DNA of 64,000 nucleotides, taken from assembly GCA_029817715.1 (NCBI GenBank), contig JARUPY010000232.1:47875-111874 (forward strand), given 5' to 3'. Shown here in pieces: positions 21,326 to 30,894 of the stretch. Made by a program: the position numbers and the translations under genes. Positions within the stretch are counted from its first letter, which is position 1. Every line of letters begins with the position of its first letter. This stretch comes from Melastoma dodecandrum. Its lineage: Eukaryota > Streptophyta > Magnoliopsida > Myrtales > Melastomataceae. The notes below the pieces were generated by a model. That model was not told the DNA's origin. It made no database searches and worked only from the letters and a program-made list of their open reading frames with translations.

Positions 21326-21392
21326 ACGATCAGAAGCAGACTCTCCGCGGATCCGGATACCTCAGAGAAATCCATCAGAGCTCGCCTCGGAG

Positions 21393-21560
21393 CCGTGACC
21401 ATCCGCGACGGTCGCTGCGGTGGCGTGCGTGTCCTATCAAACGGTCTCCCGATGCATGAACCATCCAGAAACGGTGAGCGAGGCCACGCTCGGTCGGGTG
21501 AGGGCGGCGATCACCGAACTCGGTTATCAAGCGAATTCCGCATGCTCAAGCGCTCCGCAG
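21393..21560 (+). pseudogene. N-terminal fragment of a second LacI-family regulator
   Basis: A GTG near 21393 opens VTIRD and, after a one-base shift, continues VAAVACVSYQTVSRCMNHPE and TVSEATLGRVRAAITELGYQ. This is the canonical LacI helix-turn-helix plus hinge entry. After ANSA the frame meets stops within about 60 bases and no effector-binding domain follows. It lies just behind the glycosidase. It was cut short by deletion or by poor sequence; only the DNA-binding part remains. Confidence 0.65.
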
Positions 21561-21947
21561 GAGGCGGTGAACAGGGTTTACCCAGTCGACCCGTAATGGC
21601 CATCCGAGCCGCGATGACCGGTCCCGCGCGTCGATGCGGCGACCAACACATGGGCTGCCGCAGCCCGCAGGAGGCTCGCGACGATCTCTAGCACGCGATC
21701 CAATAGGTCGGCGGCCGGACTACCTACGTCATCGACGCGACCGTCGAGGACGACGACCCCGCCGCGGCCGGCTGGAATAGCACGCTGCCAAACGGGGCCA
21801 CCGCCCGCGGGCTCAGCGTCTATCGAATCCGCGACGGCTCCATCTGGTCGGACGCGACACACGCGCCTCGCGTCCTGACCCTCGAGACCTCAGTGGAGCG
21901 AAGCAGTAGCGAAGTAGAACCAACGATGTTCGCGCCACCATTGAGTC
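21561..21947. other. About 390 bp without a supportable gene
   Basis: This lies between the LacI fragment and the unknown gene next to the tRNA. All three forward frames hold stops, and no LacI core motif is readable. I see no hairpin or repeat. It is probably residue of the truncated regulator and of the upstream part of the next gene. Confidence 0.4.
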
Positions 21948-21982
21948 GTGGCAGAGCGACCGCCTGACAGTTCTCCTCAATC

Positions 21983-23812
21983 GTGGGCGCAAGAAGTTGG
22001 CAGCCGCCCTTCCGCTCCCCCCTCCGGGCATCGGTCCCGTACACGCTCGGAGAAGCGGGAGCGGAGCTCGCGCTCTGGGCTGACACAGCCAGCTCGACGG
22101 CTTGGGGGTCGCAGGGAGAACAGGAAACTCACTGTTCGACGATCTGGATTGCCTCAGTAGCGGACCTGGGTCCGCGTCTTCGCCGCCTGATGCGTCCGCA
22201 CCTCCGAATGTTGCGGCCCTCTCATCGTCGGGAGGACCTGGCGGAGGCCGCTCGCGGCCTTGTCGACGCCTGGCGTGGGCCAAGCGCGATCGAGGCGGCG
22301 TTCGATGGACCTCGTCGAAGGAGGTCGTTTACGGGAGTCATCTCCGGTGAGCTTCGTACCTTGGCTGCACCACTTCAGTCACAGTTGCTCGAAGGGGTAT
22401 CGGGTGGGTGGAGCGTCCTTCGGGAAGATGCCACCGCTCTCGCAGGTGATCCAATCCCGCCACAGCTGGAGGCGTGGTTCGGGCCTGGTGTGACATTGAT
22501 GGATCTGACAGAGCAAGTGCGTCTGGCGAAGGCCCGCACGATCGTGAGCTCAGGGGTGCCCGTCGGCGATGTCGTGGTCTGGCTCCTCTATGACCGGGCC
22601 CGGGCTCCATGGCGAGTCGATGCGGGCGAGATCACGTTCTTCCAGGCGGAGTGGATGGTGCCCAATGCGCGCCGTGACGACGGTCAGGACTTCGAGGGTC
22701 GCGACGAGATGCGAGAGCTGCTGGACAATGTGTGGTGGGCCGACGAACACGAGCAAGCCGTCGAGCACCCCGAGAACCACATCGTCCTTGTCCGGGTGGC
22801 CCTCGGGAACAGAAGGGCCGTCGGCGCAGTCGAGGAGGCAACCCGACGAGTCGAGGCAATTCTGAGCATCGCGGTCGATGCCGGGGGAGTCAGTTGGCAG
22901 TCGACGGGGACGAGCGTGATCGTTAGAGACGGGCAGATCGCGAGCAGCACCCAAGGACGTTCCGCTGGCCCGGCGGAGCCGGCCCTCACGGACACGTATG
23001 GCATCGGTGCAACCGCGGAAGCGCTGGAGCACGCGGCGTCACAACTCGACGCATCACTAGCAAATGGCCCGATGCCTGACCGGCTCGTCGAAGCGCTGCT
23101 CGACCTCCGTGAGGCGGCGATGACCGACCATCGAGACGTCGTCTTCTACGGACAGCGGCCGGTCACGCCCCGCGTAGCGACCGCGCTCGAAGATCACGCG
23201 GTCGAGTCGATCGCCGCCATCGCATCGATGACCTCTGACGACTTGGGAGAGGTGCTGGACGCGGAGGAGATCGATCGCCAACTTACGCAGTGCCTGCTGG
23301 GCGGGCTGATGGCGCCGCTGGACGACCACACCTTCCCGGGCAGCTATGAGAGCCAGCGGGCGATTCGAACTCGCGATCAGTAGTAGAGAGGGCAGCCGAC
23401 GGATAGTTCGGGTCGCCGATGTCGTGCAGAACAGGTCGCGACTTGAGGCCGTGCCGATGACCGACGTCGTGCGCGCAGACCTCGAGAGGGCGTTTGACCT
23501 CCTCACGTTGCCGACATCTGAGGAGGAGCTGCGACGCTCGGTGGCTGACGCCGTGCAGCTGATGCGACGGCGGTATCGACGAGTTTCGGAACGCCGTCAC
23601 CCACGGCAACCCGCTCACCGCTGCAGCGCTTATGAGCATCCGGGATTTCAGCGATCGGACAGCCCACGATGCGCTTCGAAGCGCTCTCGGCGCCTACGCG
23701 AGCCAGACGCCGCTCCCGGCGGTCCTGGCCAACACTGCGAAGCTTCGAGACGACGACCGAGTCGCACTCGCTGCGGGAGTGAGCTACCTCGATCGCCGCC
23801 AGAGTTGACGCG
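21983..23812 (+). CDS. Unknown large protein at the tRNA end of the island (two frameshifts)
   Basis: The longest clean reading in the island: one open frame from 21983 to 23383. It continues one frame over as FELAISSREGSRRIVRVADV and VRADLERAFDLLTLPTSEEE, and in a third frame as GIDEFRNAVTHGNPLTAAAL and RTAHDALRSALGAYASQTPL, to a TGA near 23810. The total is about 600 residues, acidic and helix-rich, with Trp-rich patches (LDNVWWADEHEQAVEHPENH) and no signal peptide or membrane segment. I recognise no enzymatic motif. Codon use is more chromosome-like than in the 12-15 kb stretch. The N-terminus is uncertain: the first about 60 residues are low-complexity and another frame (MAERPPDSSP at 21948) may contribute. 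Island-encoded hypothetical. Confidence 0.55.
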
Positions 23813-23867
23813 GGAATAGTAGAGCCGGAGTTCCGCGCGTACCGGCGCCCTCGCAAGTAGCGCGTCG

Positions 23868-23898
23868 TGGGCACAAAATGGGCACAAAACTGTGCCCA
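23868..23898. repeat. Tandem TGGGCACAAAA repeats with inverted partner near att
   Basis: TGGGCACAAAA occurs twice back to back (23868-23878 and 23879-23889), followed after one base by the inverted TGTGCCCA (23891-23898). It lies about 80 bp from the right attachment repeat, inside the island. Spaced short repeats near att are typical of arm-type integrase or excisionase binding sites; that function is inferred. Confidence 0.5.
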
Positions 23899-23975
23899 CG
23901 CGGTGATCCGGGAGCGAAGCCCGTGATCCAAGAAGCCCGGAATCATGCGGATCCAGCGGGTTTCGAAGGCCGTTC

Positions 23976-24000
23976 AGAGCGGAGGGCGTGGGATTCGAAC
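23976..24000. repeat. Right attachment site, inside tRNA-Ser
   Basis: A 25-bp identical direct repeat of 10335-10359. It overlaps the 3' part of the intact tRNA-Ser gene, so integration at this end restored the tRNA. Confidence 0.85.
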
Positions 24001-24064
24001 CCACGGAGCATTGCTGCTCACCGGTTTTCAAGACCGGGTCCATCGGCCGCTCGGACAGCCCTCC
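23980..24064 (-). tRNA. tRNA-Ser (anticodon TGA)
   Basis: 85 nt. The acceptor stem GGAGGGC pairs with GCCCTCC, discriminator G, no encoded CCA. The anticodon arm CCGGTCTTGAAAACCGG presents TGA in the loop. A long variable arm (about 24006-24022) is typical of a class II serine tRNA, and the T-arm GGGTTCGAATCCC is intact. Its 3' end is the integration target of the island to the left. Confidence 0.93.
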
Positions 24065-24106
24065 AGGGCATCGAGGCTACCGCCGAGCGCGCTGCGGGGG
24101 CGTTCA

Positions 24107-24144
24107 GCGGCAGACGGGGCCCGGCGCCGGGCCCCGTCTGCCGC
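24107..24144. repeat. Perfect 38-bp palindrome upstream of tRNA-Ser
   Basis: Bases 24107-24125 and 24126-24144 are exact reverse complements, 19 bp per arm with no spacer, very GC-rich. It sits about 43 bp before the tRNA 5' end and before the small membrane-protein gene on the other strand. There is no T tract. It could be a cruciform-forming site, an operator between divergent promoters, or a mobile palindrome. Confidence 0.75.
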
Positions 24145-24217
24145 GGAGGGCCCACGCACCGGCAGGGGGGCGTGCGACCATCGAGGTGGAGGCAGCGCAT
24201 GGCACGGCCGGATCCCG

Positions 24218-24457
24218 ATGACGCCCGAGGAGGCGCAGCGCATCCGCGCGCAGGACGCCGCCGGGCGGCTCGATCACGACGACCCGGAGGTGCGTCGCGT
24301 GGTGGAGGAGGCGAACCGCACCTCAGTCCGCGCGTTCGTCTACGGCCGGGATGCGGCCGCTCGGCGCACGACGCGGATGTCGCTGCTCGTCACGATCGCC
24401 GCCGCCGCGCTCTTCTGCGGAGGGCTGGCGCTCCACTTCCTCCTGCTCGTCCGCTAG
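24218..24457 (+). CDS. Small membrane-anchored protein (79 aa)
   Basis: Begins MTPEEAQRIRAQDAAGRLDH, a charged helix, with a single C-terminal membrane helix LLVTIAAAALFCGGLALHFL and almost no tail. An alternative start, ATG at 24199 behind GAGGTGGAGG, is in another frame (MARPDPDD). A single indel would join it, and that ribosome site is the better one. No known family. It ends at an inverted repeat that starts at its stop codon. Confidence 0.6.
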   Translation: MTPEEAQRIRAQDAAGRLDHDDPEVRRVVEEANRTSVRAFVYGRDAAARRTTRMSLLVTIAAAALFCGGLALHFLLLVR

Positions 24458-24518
24458 GTCGACGCGGAGTCCCTCGATCGACGGAGCGCTCGGTCGAACG
24501 AGGGACGGAGCGTCGACC
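24457..24518. terminator. Imperfect inverted repeat after the small membrane-protein gene
   Basis: GGTCGACGC at 24457 pairs with GCGTCGACC ending at 24518. The inner parts also pair (CCCTCG with CGAGGG), giving a stem of about 18 bp with one bulge. It starts at the stop codon of the preceding gene, as expected for a transcription terminator; no T run follows. Confidence 0.55.
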
Positions 24519-24663
24519 TTGCGGAGCGGAGCGGGCGCGCGTTCAGGTCGCGGTGCGGCTGGACGGCGCCGTGGTCCCGGCGTGTTCCACACCGCGGTGT
24601 TAGTACTGAGGGGCGGTGCCGAGGCGGCCGGTCTCGGCACGCGAGCGGAGCGAGGTCGATCAG

Positions 24664-25288
24664 ATGACGCGGATGTCCCGACAGGTCGGCGTGGTCGTCG
24701 GCGCCGTCGCGCTGCTGGGGCGCGCTCACCGGCTGCAGCGGCATCCTGTCGCCCGCAGCGCAGCCCGCGGCCTCCATCGCACCGGCGGCAGTCACGTCCG
24801 CCGCGCCCTCGAAGACCGTGACCGCGACCCCGACGCCCACTCCGACGGTGACGAAGACGGTCGCCACCGTGTGCACCCATTCGGCGCCCGGCACGAAGCA
24901 CATCTACATCAGCATCGCGAAGCAGCACCTGTGGGCCTGCTCGGGGACGACGCTGTTCCTCGACGGCGCGGTGACGACCGGCGCCTCCGCGCTCACCAAC
25001 GTGCACAACGCCACGCCGGTCGGGACGACGCGCATCACGAGCAAGACGCGCAACACCGTGCTCTCCGGCTCGGACGTCAACGGCTCGTGGAACGACCCCG
25101 TGCACTACTGGATGCCGTTCAACGGCGGCGACGGGTTCCACGACTCCCCGTGGCAGACGTTCCCGCTCGGCGACAAGACGCTCTACAAGACGCAGGGGTC
25201 GCACGGCTGCGTGCACATGTCGCTGCACGACGTCGCGAAGCTGTACGGCTGGGCGCCGGTCGGCACGCTGGTCACCGTCAAGGCCTGA
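24664..25288 (+). CDS. L,D-transpeptidase (YkuD-type) lipoprotein (one frameshift)
   Basis: Starts MTRMSRQVGVVVGAVALLG. An extra G near 24719 breaks the frame; corrected it gives ALTGCSG, a lipobox, then a Thr/Pro-rich linker (TVTATPTPTPTVTKT). The catalytic YkuD domain follows: KHIYISIAKQHLWACSGTTL, VGTTRITSKTRNTVLSGSDV, PVHYWMPFNGGDGFHDSPW and the active-site SHGCVHMSLHDVAKLY with catalytic His and Cys. Such enzymes make 3-3 peptidoglycan cross-links or attach proteins to the wall outside the membrane. About 207 aa. The signal and active site are seen; the exact reaction is inferred. Confidence 0.85.
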
Positions 25289-25309
25289 CCGGAGGCGCCC
25301 GGCGCGCGG

Positions 25310-26113
25310 CTACGGCAGCGTGTCGAGCGTCCGCGCCAGCCCGTCGTCGCGGACCGCGCGGGCGACCTCGTCGGCCACCGCGAGGACGTCCGACGGCGCC
25401 TGCCCCATCGCGACGCCGCGGGAGGCCCAGCGGAGCATCTCGATGTCGTTCCGGCCGTCACCGACCCCGAGCGTGCGCTCCGCGGGGACCGCGAGCTGCT
25501 CGCGCACCCACTCCAGCGCGGTCGCCTTGTTCACGCCGTCCGGCGCGATGTCGAGCCACGCCGTCCAGCCGATCGCGTAGCTGACCTGCGTGAGACCCAT
25601 CTGCTCGACGACGCCGAGGAACTCCTCCGTCGCGTGGTTCGGCGAGATGACGACGACGCGGGTCGCCCGGATCGCGAGCAGGTCCTCGAACGGCACCTCC
25701 TCGCTGCCCAGTCCGACCGCCGCCTCCGGGAAGCTCGCGGTGTAGGAGAAGTGCCCCTCCGCGTCCTCCACGGCGTACCGAGCCTCGGACAGCGCCGACG
25801 AGATCGTGGTGAGGACCTCGGAGGGATCGAAGGTCTCGATCCGCACGCGCCGGTACCCCTCCGCCGCGTCCGGGTCGCGCTCGAGCGTGACCGCGCCGTT
25901 CGAGCACACCAGGTAGCGCGGCTGCACGCCGAGCCGCGCGAGCACCGGCAGGGTGGAGGCGGCCGAGCGCCCGGTCGCGAGCATCACCTCGTGTCCGCGC
26001 TCGTCCGCGTCCCGCACCGACCGCCGCACCGCCTCGGACAGGAACCCGTCCTCGTGCAGCACCGTCCCGTCGATGTCGAGCGCCGCGAGCCAGCCGCCTG
26101 GTCGGAGCGTCAT
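25310..26113 (-). CDS. HAD-superfamily (Cof-type) phosphatase
   Basis: 267 aa. HAD motif [16 protein letters not shown] (nucleophile Asp and acid/base Asp), motif [11 protein letters not shown], and motif [16 protein letters not shown] with [20 protein letters not shown], plus the C2 cap insert between them: the layout of Cof/YbiV sugar-phosphate phosphatases. Its ATG overlaps the serS stop (ATGA), so it is co-transcribed and translationally coupled to seryl-tRNA synthetase, a common actinobacterial arrangement. Substrate unknown. Confidence 0.9.
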   Translation of the reverse strand: MTLRPGGWLAALDIDGTVLHEDGFLSEAVRRSVRDADERGHEVMLATGRSAASTLPVLARLGVQPRYLVCSNGAVTLERDPDAAEGYRRVRIETFDPSEVLTTISSALSEARYAVEDAEGHFSYTASFPEAAVGLGSEEVPFEDLLAIRATRVVVISPNHATEEFLGVVEQMGLTQVSYAIGWTAWLDIAPDGVNKATALEWVREQLAVPAERTLGVGDGRNDIEMLRWASRGVAMGQAPSDVLAVADEVARAVRDDGLARTLDTLP

Positions 26114-27375
26114 CCGAGCGGCTCGAGCACCGCGAGGCCGCCGAGGAACGGACGCAGCACCTCCGGCACCACCACCGACCCGTCGGCCCGCTGGTGCGTC
26201 TCGAGGATCGCCGCGATCCACCGCGTGGTCGCGAGCGTGCCGTTCAGCGTCGCGACCGGCGCGGTGCGGCCGCTCTCGGTGCGGTGCCGGATCGCGAGCC
26301 GGCGAGCCTGGTAGGTCGTGCAGTTCGAGGTGGAGGTGAGCTCCCGGTAGGTCCCCTGCGTCGGGATCCACGCCTCCACGTCGTACTTCCGGGCCGCCGA
26401 CGAGCCGAGGTCGCCGGCCGCAGTGTCGATCACGCGGTACGCCAGCCCGAGGTCCGTCATCATCCGCTCCTGCATCGCGAGCAGGCGCGCGTGCTCCTGC
26501 TCGGCGTGCGCGGGGTCGATGTAGGAGAACATCTCGAGCTTGTCGAACTGGTGCGTCCGGATGATGCCGCGGGTGTCCTTGCCGGCGCTGCCCGCCTCCA
26601 GGCGGTAGCAGGTCGACCAGCCGGCGTACCGGAGGGGCCCGTCGGAGAGGTCGATGATCTCGTCCGAGTGGTATCCGGCGAGCGCGACCTCGCTGGTGCC
26701 GGTGAGGTAGAGGTCCTCGCCCTCGACCTTGTAGACCGCGTCCGCGTGCTTGTCGAGGAACCCGGTGCCGCGCATGATCTCGGGCTTCACCATCGTCGGG
26801 GTGATGAGCGGCACGAAGCCGGCCTCGAGCGCGCGGTCGAGCGCGAGGTTCATCAGCGCGAGCTCGAGCCGGGCGCCGACGCCACGGAGGTAGGAGAAGC
26901 GGGCCCCGGAGACCTTCGCGCCGCGAGCCATGTCGATGGCGCCGAGCAGCTCGCCGAGCTCGAGGTGGTCCTTCGGCGCGAAATCGAAGGAGGGGATCGG
27001 GCCGACCTCGCGGAGCACGACGTAGTCGTCCTCCCCACCGGCGGGCACGTCCGCGAGGACGACGTTCGGGATGGCGGCAACGGCCTCCTCCGCGAGCGCC
27101 TCCGCCTCCGACGACCGCTCGGACGCGGTCTTCACCGCGGCGGCGAGGTCCTTCACCTGCGCGAGCAGCGCCGGCTTGTCCTCCTTGGACGCGGAGGCGA
27201 CGCGCTTGCCGAAGGCGTTCTGCTCGGCCCGGAGTCGCTCGAACTCGGCGATCGCGTCCCGCCGGGCCGCGTCCGCCGCCGCCGCCTTCGCGACGAGCCC
27301 GACGTCCGCGCCGCGGGCGCGCTGCGACGCCTCGACGACCTCCGGAGCCGCGCGCAGCAGCTGCGGATCGATCAC
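26110..27375 (-). CDS. serS: Seryl-tRNA synthetase
   Basis: 421 aa, the normal length. An N-terminal coiled-coil arm of about 110 residues ([18 protein letters not shown] onward) is followed by the class II core. Motif 2 is [20 protein letters not shown], the Ser-AMP region is [20 protein letters not shown], and the motif 3 region reads [19 protein letters not shown]. It charges tRNA-Ser, a gene of which lies about 3 kb to the left. Intact, which is notable in a window with many frameshifts. Confidence 0.95.
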   Translation of the reverse strand: MIDPQLLRAAPEVVEASQRARGADVGLVAKAAAADAARRDAIAEFERLRAEQNAFGKRVASASKEDKPALLAQVKDLAAAVKTASERSSEAEALAEEAVAAIPNVVLADVPAGGEDDYVVLREVGPIPSFDFAPKDHLELGELLGAIDMARGAKVSGARFSYLRGVGARLELALMNLALDRALEAGFVPLITPTMVKPEIMRGTGFLDKHADAVYKVEGEDLYLTGTSEVALAGYHSDEIIDLSDGPLRYAGWSTCYRLEAGSAGKDTRGIIRTHQFDKLEMFSYIDPAHAEQEHARLLAMQERMMTDLGLAYRVIDTAAGDLGSSAARKYDVEAWIPTQGTYRELTSTSNCTTYQARRLAIRHRTESGRTAPVATLNGTLATTRWIAAILETHQRADGSVVVPEVLRPFLGGLAVLEPLG

Positions 27376-27462
27376 GGCGCCAGCCTATTCGGGTGCGCGC
27401 GCACAGGGCGTTCTCATGCTGTGCGCAGCACGGGCATCGGCGCCGCTCAGTAGGGTTCCGGC

Positions 27463-28498
27463 ATGAGCCCGGCCGACGGCACCACTCCCCCGTTCGCCGC
27501 CGTCGTCTTCAACCCCGCCAAGGTGGATGCGGCGCGGTTGCGCACCGCGGTCGACGCCGCGGCGACGGAGGCGGGCTGGGCGACGAGCCGCTGGTACGAG
27601 ACGAGCGTCGACGACCCCGGGCACCGGGCAGGCGGAGCGCGCGATCGCCGACGGCGCCGCGGTCGTGATCGCGGCGGGCGGGGACGGTACGATCCGGTCG
27701 GTGGCGCAGGGCCTCGCCGGCTCGGACGTCCCGATCGCGCTGCTGCCCTCCGGCACGGGCAACCTGCTCGCCCGCAACCTGCGGCTCTCCCTGAACCGGA
27801 TGGACGAGTCGGTCCGCACGGCGTTCACGGGCGTGGACCGGCGCATCGACCTCGGCGTCGTCGACCTGCAGCGGGAGGACGGCAGTCGCGACAGCCACGC
27901 GTTCGTCGTGATGGCGGGGCTCGGCATCGACGCCGCGATGATCGCGAACACGGATCCGAAGCTGAAGAAGCGCATCGGGTGGATCGCGTACGTCGGCGGC
28001 ATCGCGACCGCGCTGCGCGGCGAGAACTCGGTGCGCCTCCGCTTCCAGCTCGACGACCACCAGCCGCGGTCCGTGCGCGTCCACTCGGTGCTGATCGGCA
28101 ACTGCGGGCTGCTGACCGGCAACATCCTGCTGCTGCCCGAGGCCGCGATCGACGACGGCATCTTCGACATCGTCGCCCTCCGGCCGGAGGGCCTGTTCGG
28201 CTGGGTGCAGATCGGCTGGAAGGTCCTCTGGGAGAACGGCGTCCTGCGCCGCAGCGAGGTCGGCCGCAAGATCCTCAGCTACACGAAGGAGGTGCGGACG
28301 CTCCGGTACCTGAAGGGGAAGGAGATCGTGCTCCGCACCGAGACCCCCGAGCAGTTCCAGCTCGACGGCGACACGATGGGCGAGGTCGTGGCCGTCCGCG
28401 CGCGCGTCCGGCCCGAGGGCCTCGCGGTCCGCATCCCGGCCACGGAGGCGGATCACCTCCCGATCTCCGACGAGGCCAAGGAGGCCTTGCCCGCCTGA
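27463..28498 (+). CDS. Diacylglycerol/lipid kinase family protein (one frameshift)
   Basis: Begins MSPADGTTPPFAAVVFNPAK; the frame shifts near 27625 and the rest is clean. The catalytic-domain motif VVIAAGGDGTIRSVAQGLAG (GGDGT) and IALLPSGTGNLLARNL are diagnostic of the DAGK/sphingosine-kinase fold. The C-terminal beta-sandwich carries GLGIDAAMIANTDPKLKKRI and FQLDGDTMGEV. About 344 aa. It probably phosphorylates a membrane lipid such as diacylglycerol, feeding phosphatidate recycling. Divergent from serS with about 90 bp between. Confidence 0.85.
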
Positions 28499-28587
28499 CC
28501 GGCTCGGGCCGCCGTCTCGCGCGGTGCTCGTCGTCAGCGAAGGCACCACCTCGTCGTGCCGCGCGCGGGGCTGGCATTGTTGAGCCC

Positions 28588-30821
28588 GTGGCGGAGGCGA
28601 TCGAGGGTCTGGTCGTCGTCGTGGGCGCCGCGCTCGGGCCCGGTCGCTGGTTCGCGGACCGGCTCGCGGACGGGACCCGTCCGCGGTCCTCGTCGACACC
28701 GCGGCCGCTGCGGGTGCGCTGCGCGATCGGGACGACGGGACGACGCTCGTCGCGGTGATGGGCGACGACGGCGCATTCACCCGCGTCGTCGACGGGTCGC
28801 GGATCGACCCCGGCGCCGCGGCGACGGTCGTCATCGCCGTCCCCGTCGCGGCGATGCCGGAGGTGCTGCGCTCGCTGACCGCGCGGATTGGCCCGTCGAC
28901 CGACGTCGTCGTCGTCACGAGCACGATGGCCGCGACGCTCGGAGCGCTGCGGCTCAGCGCCGGCGCGCTCTGGGGCGTGCACCTCCTGTTCGATCCCAAC
29001 CTCACCGCGATCGACGGCCAGGGCGTCTACGCCGTCGGCGAGGGGACGGCGCCCGGCTGGCTCGACGACCTGGTCGTCGGCGCGGGCGGCGTGCTGCGCA
29101 CCGGGACCGCGGAGGAGCACGATGCGGCCATGGCGATCGTCCAGGCGACGACCCATCGCGCGCTCGTGGCGTTCGCGGACGCGGTGACACGCAGCGAGGT
29201 CGACCTCGAGACGCTCTGGACCCTCCGGACGCCGCTCTTCGACACCCTGTTCGGGCTCACCACCCGCGCGCTCGACCCGCGGCAGCAGGCCGCGGTCGCC
29301 GCGGTGCAGGCCGTCAGCGGACCGGAGGCGGAGGCGCTGCTCGCGGCCTCCCTCCGGGACCTCGACGGCGCCGACTTCGACGCCTCCGTCGCCCGCGTGC
29401 GCGACCGCATCACCGGCGCGTTGTTCGAGGAGCTGCAGGCGTCCGCCGCCGCGGGGATCCAGGCGGCGCAGGCCCGTCGCGGAGCCATCTCCCGCCGCCG
29501 CCGCGACGGCCGGCTCGTCGGGCTGCGCCGCGTCGGCACGACCGGTCCGGTGCACGTCGGCCGCATCGTCGAGGTCACGCCGACCCGGGTCGCGCTGGCG
29601 GTGCTGCTCGTCGGGCCGGACGGCCGCGGCGCCCTGCTCGACGGCCCCGGGCTCGACAACGCGCAGCGGCTCGGCGTCTCGATGACCGTCCGCACCCGCT
29701 CCTTCGGGCTCGGCCACATCGAGCTGCTGCCGGAGGCGGAGCTGGCCGCCGCGCTCGACGAGCGGCTCGCGTTCCTCGGCCGCGACGTGCGGTTCCTGGT
29801 GCCGGAGTCCGTCGCCGGCGGCGGGGTCGCGCGCGTCGTCGCGCAGTACGACGGCCTCCGGGACGTCCGGCTGGTCGACGAGGTCGTGCGGACCGGGCAG
29901 CGCTCCGTCGTCGTGCACCTCGCGATCCGCGCCGACCGCGACGTGGAGGGGACCATCGAGGCCGTGCGCCGCGAGGTCGAGGCGGCGTACGCCTGGCCCG
30001 TCGGCATCACCCGGACGGTCGCGAACGCCGTGGTCGACGTCGCCTACCTGGGCCCCGCCGGCACGTTCTCGGAGTCGGCCGCCCTGCAGTGCGCGACCAC
30101 CATCGGGCTCACGGCCGCGAACCTGCTCGCGCGCGCGACGTTCCCCGAGGTGCTCGCGTCGGTCCGGTCCGGGACGATCGCGGTGCTGCCGATCTCGAGC
30201 TCCGCCTCCGGACTCGTCTCGCGCGGGGTGGAGGCCCTGCTCTCGCACGACGCGCCGCTCACGGCGAGCGGCGTCGTGGACGTCGCCGTGCGGTTCGACG
30301 CCTACACGGTCGCGTCGCGCCCGCTCGAGTCGTACCGCGGCGCGCAGGTGTTCAGCCACCCGCAGGGGCTCGCGCAGTGCACCCGGTTCATCGCACGATG
30401 GGGGCTCGTACCGGTGCCGACCGACTCGACGGCCGCGGCGCTCGAGCTGGCGCTCGGGTCGGACGTGCCCGCGGTCGCGCTCGGCGGAGCCGGGCTCGCG
30501 ACCGGCGACCTGCACGTCGCCGAGCGGGAGGTCGACGACCTGTCCGGCTCCATCACCCGGTTCCTCGTGCTCGGCGTCCCGGGGGAGTTCGCGCCGCAGC
30601 GCGACGGCTCGGACCCGACCCTCCGCTCCGTGCGGATCGGCCGGGACGCGGCGGACGCGCTGCCGCTCATGGGCCGAGGCGCCGCGTTCTCCGAGCTGCT
30701 CACCGACGACGAGGGCCGGTTCCTCCTCATCTCGAGCGCCGCGGGGGAGGAGGCGCCGGGTGTGCGGCTCCTGGGCACGCTCCCCTGGTCCCCGCGCACC
30801 CCGGTCGTCCGCGTCCCGTAG
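28588..30821 (+). CDS. Fused prephenate dehydrogenase-like / prephenate dehydratase (TyrA-PheA), one frameshift
   Basis: About 744 aa. The GTG at 28588 gives VAEAIEGLVVVVGAALGPGR, a nucleotide-binding strand-loop. After a one-base break near 28677 the frame is open to 30821. Residues to about 290 look like a TyrA dehydrogenase: ATVVIAVPVAAMPEVLRSL, GALWGVHLLFDP, then a helical dimer region. The C-terminal 270 residues are a clear prephenate dehydratase: AYLGPAGTFSESAALQ, VLPISSSASGLVSRGVEALL, VFSHPQGLAQCTRFIARWGL and the catalytic SGSITRFLVLG (TRF motif). About 150 residues between them are unassigned and might be regulatory (ACT-like). One chain would serve both Phe and Tyr branches. The dehydratase is sure; dehydrogenase competence is less so. 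Confidence 0.75.
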
Positions 30822-30822
30822 G

Positions 30823-30860
30823 CGTTCACGGATAAGGGCGCCCGCCCTCACCCGTGAACG
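30823..30860. repeat. Intergenic inverted repeat, copy 1 (CGTTCACGG family)
   Basis: Arms 30823-30840 and 30843-30860 are near-perfect reverse complements ending in CGTTCACGG / CCGTGAACG. It begins one base after the tyrA-pheA stop. A related copy is at 36479-36528. It can act as a terminator hairpin. Confidence 0.7.
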
Positions 30861-30894
30861 AGCGGTCTCCAGGCGTCTGGGCCAGGATGGCGGC

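Larger units (their letters stand above)
10335..24000. mobile_element. Integrative island in tRNA-Ser(TGA), about 13.7 kb
   Basis: It is bounded by perfect 25-bp direct repeats that duplicate the tRNA-Ser 3' end, with a tyrosine-recombinase gene directly inside the left repeat. Cargo: about 3.4 kb without recognisable genes, then LacI regulator, sugar-binding lipoprotein, two sugar permeases, GH2 glycosidase, start of a second LacI regulator, and a long unknown gene beside the tRNA. I saw no phage structural, relaxase or conjugation genes, so it is best called a genomic island or non-autonomous integrative element. Base composition is somewhat less GC-rich in parts, and frameshifts are denser than in the flanks. 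Confidence 0.75.

Noticed and set aside
28556..30835. 759-codon second plus-strand frame over the same gene
   Set aside because: Almost only Arg, Ala, Gly and Pro; a frame shadow of the TyrA-PheA gene.
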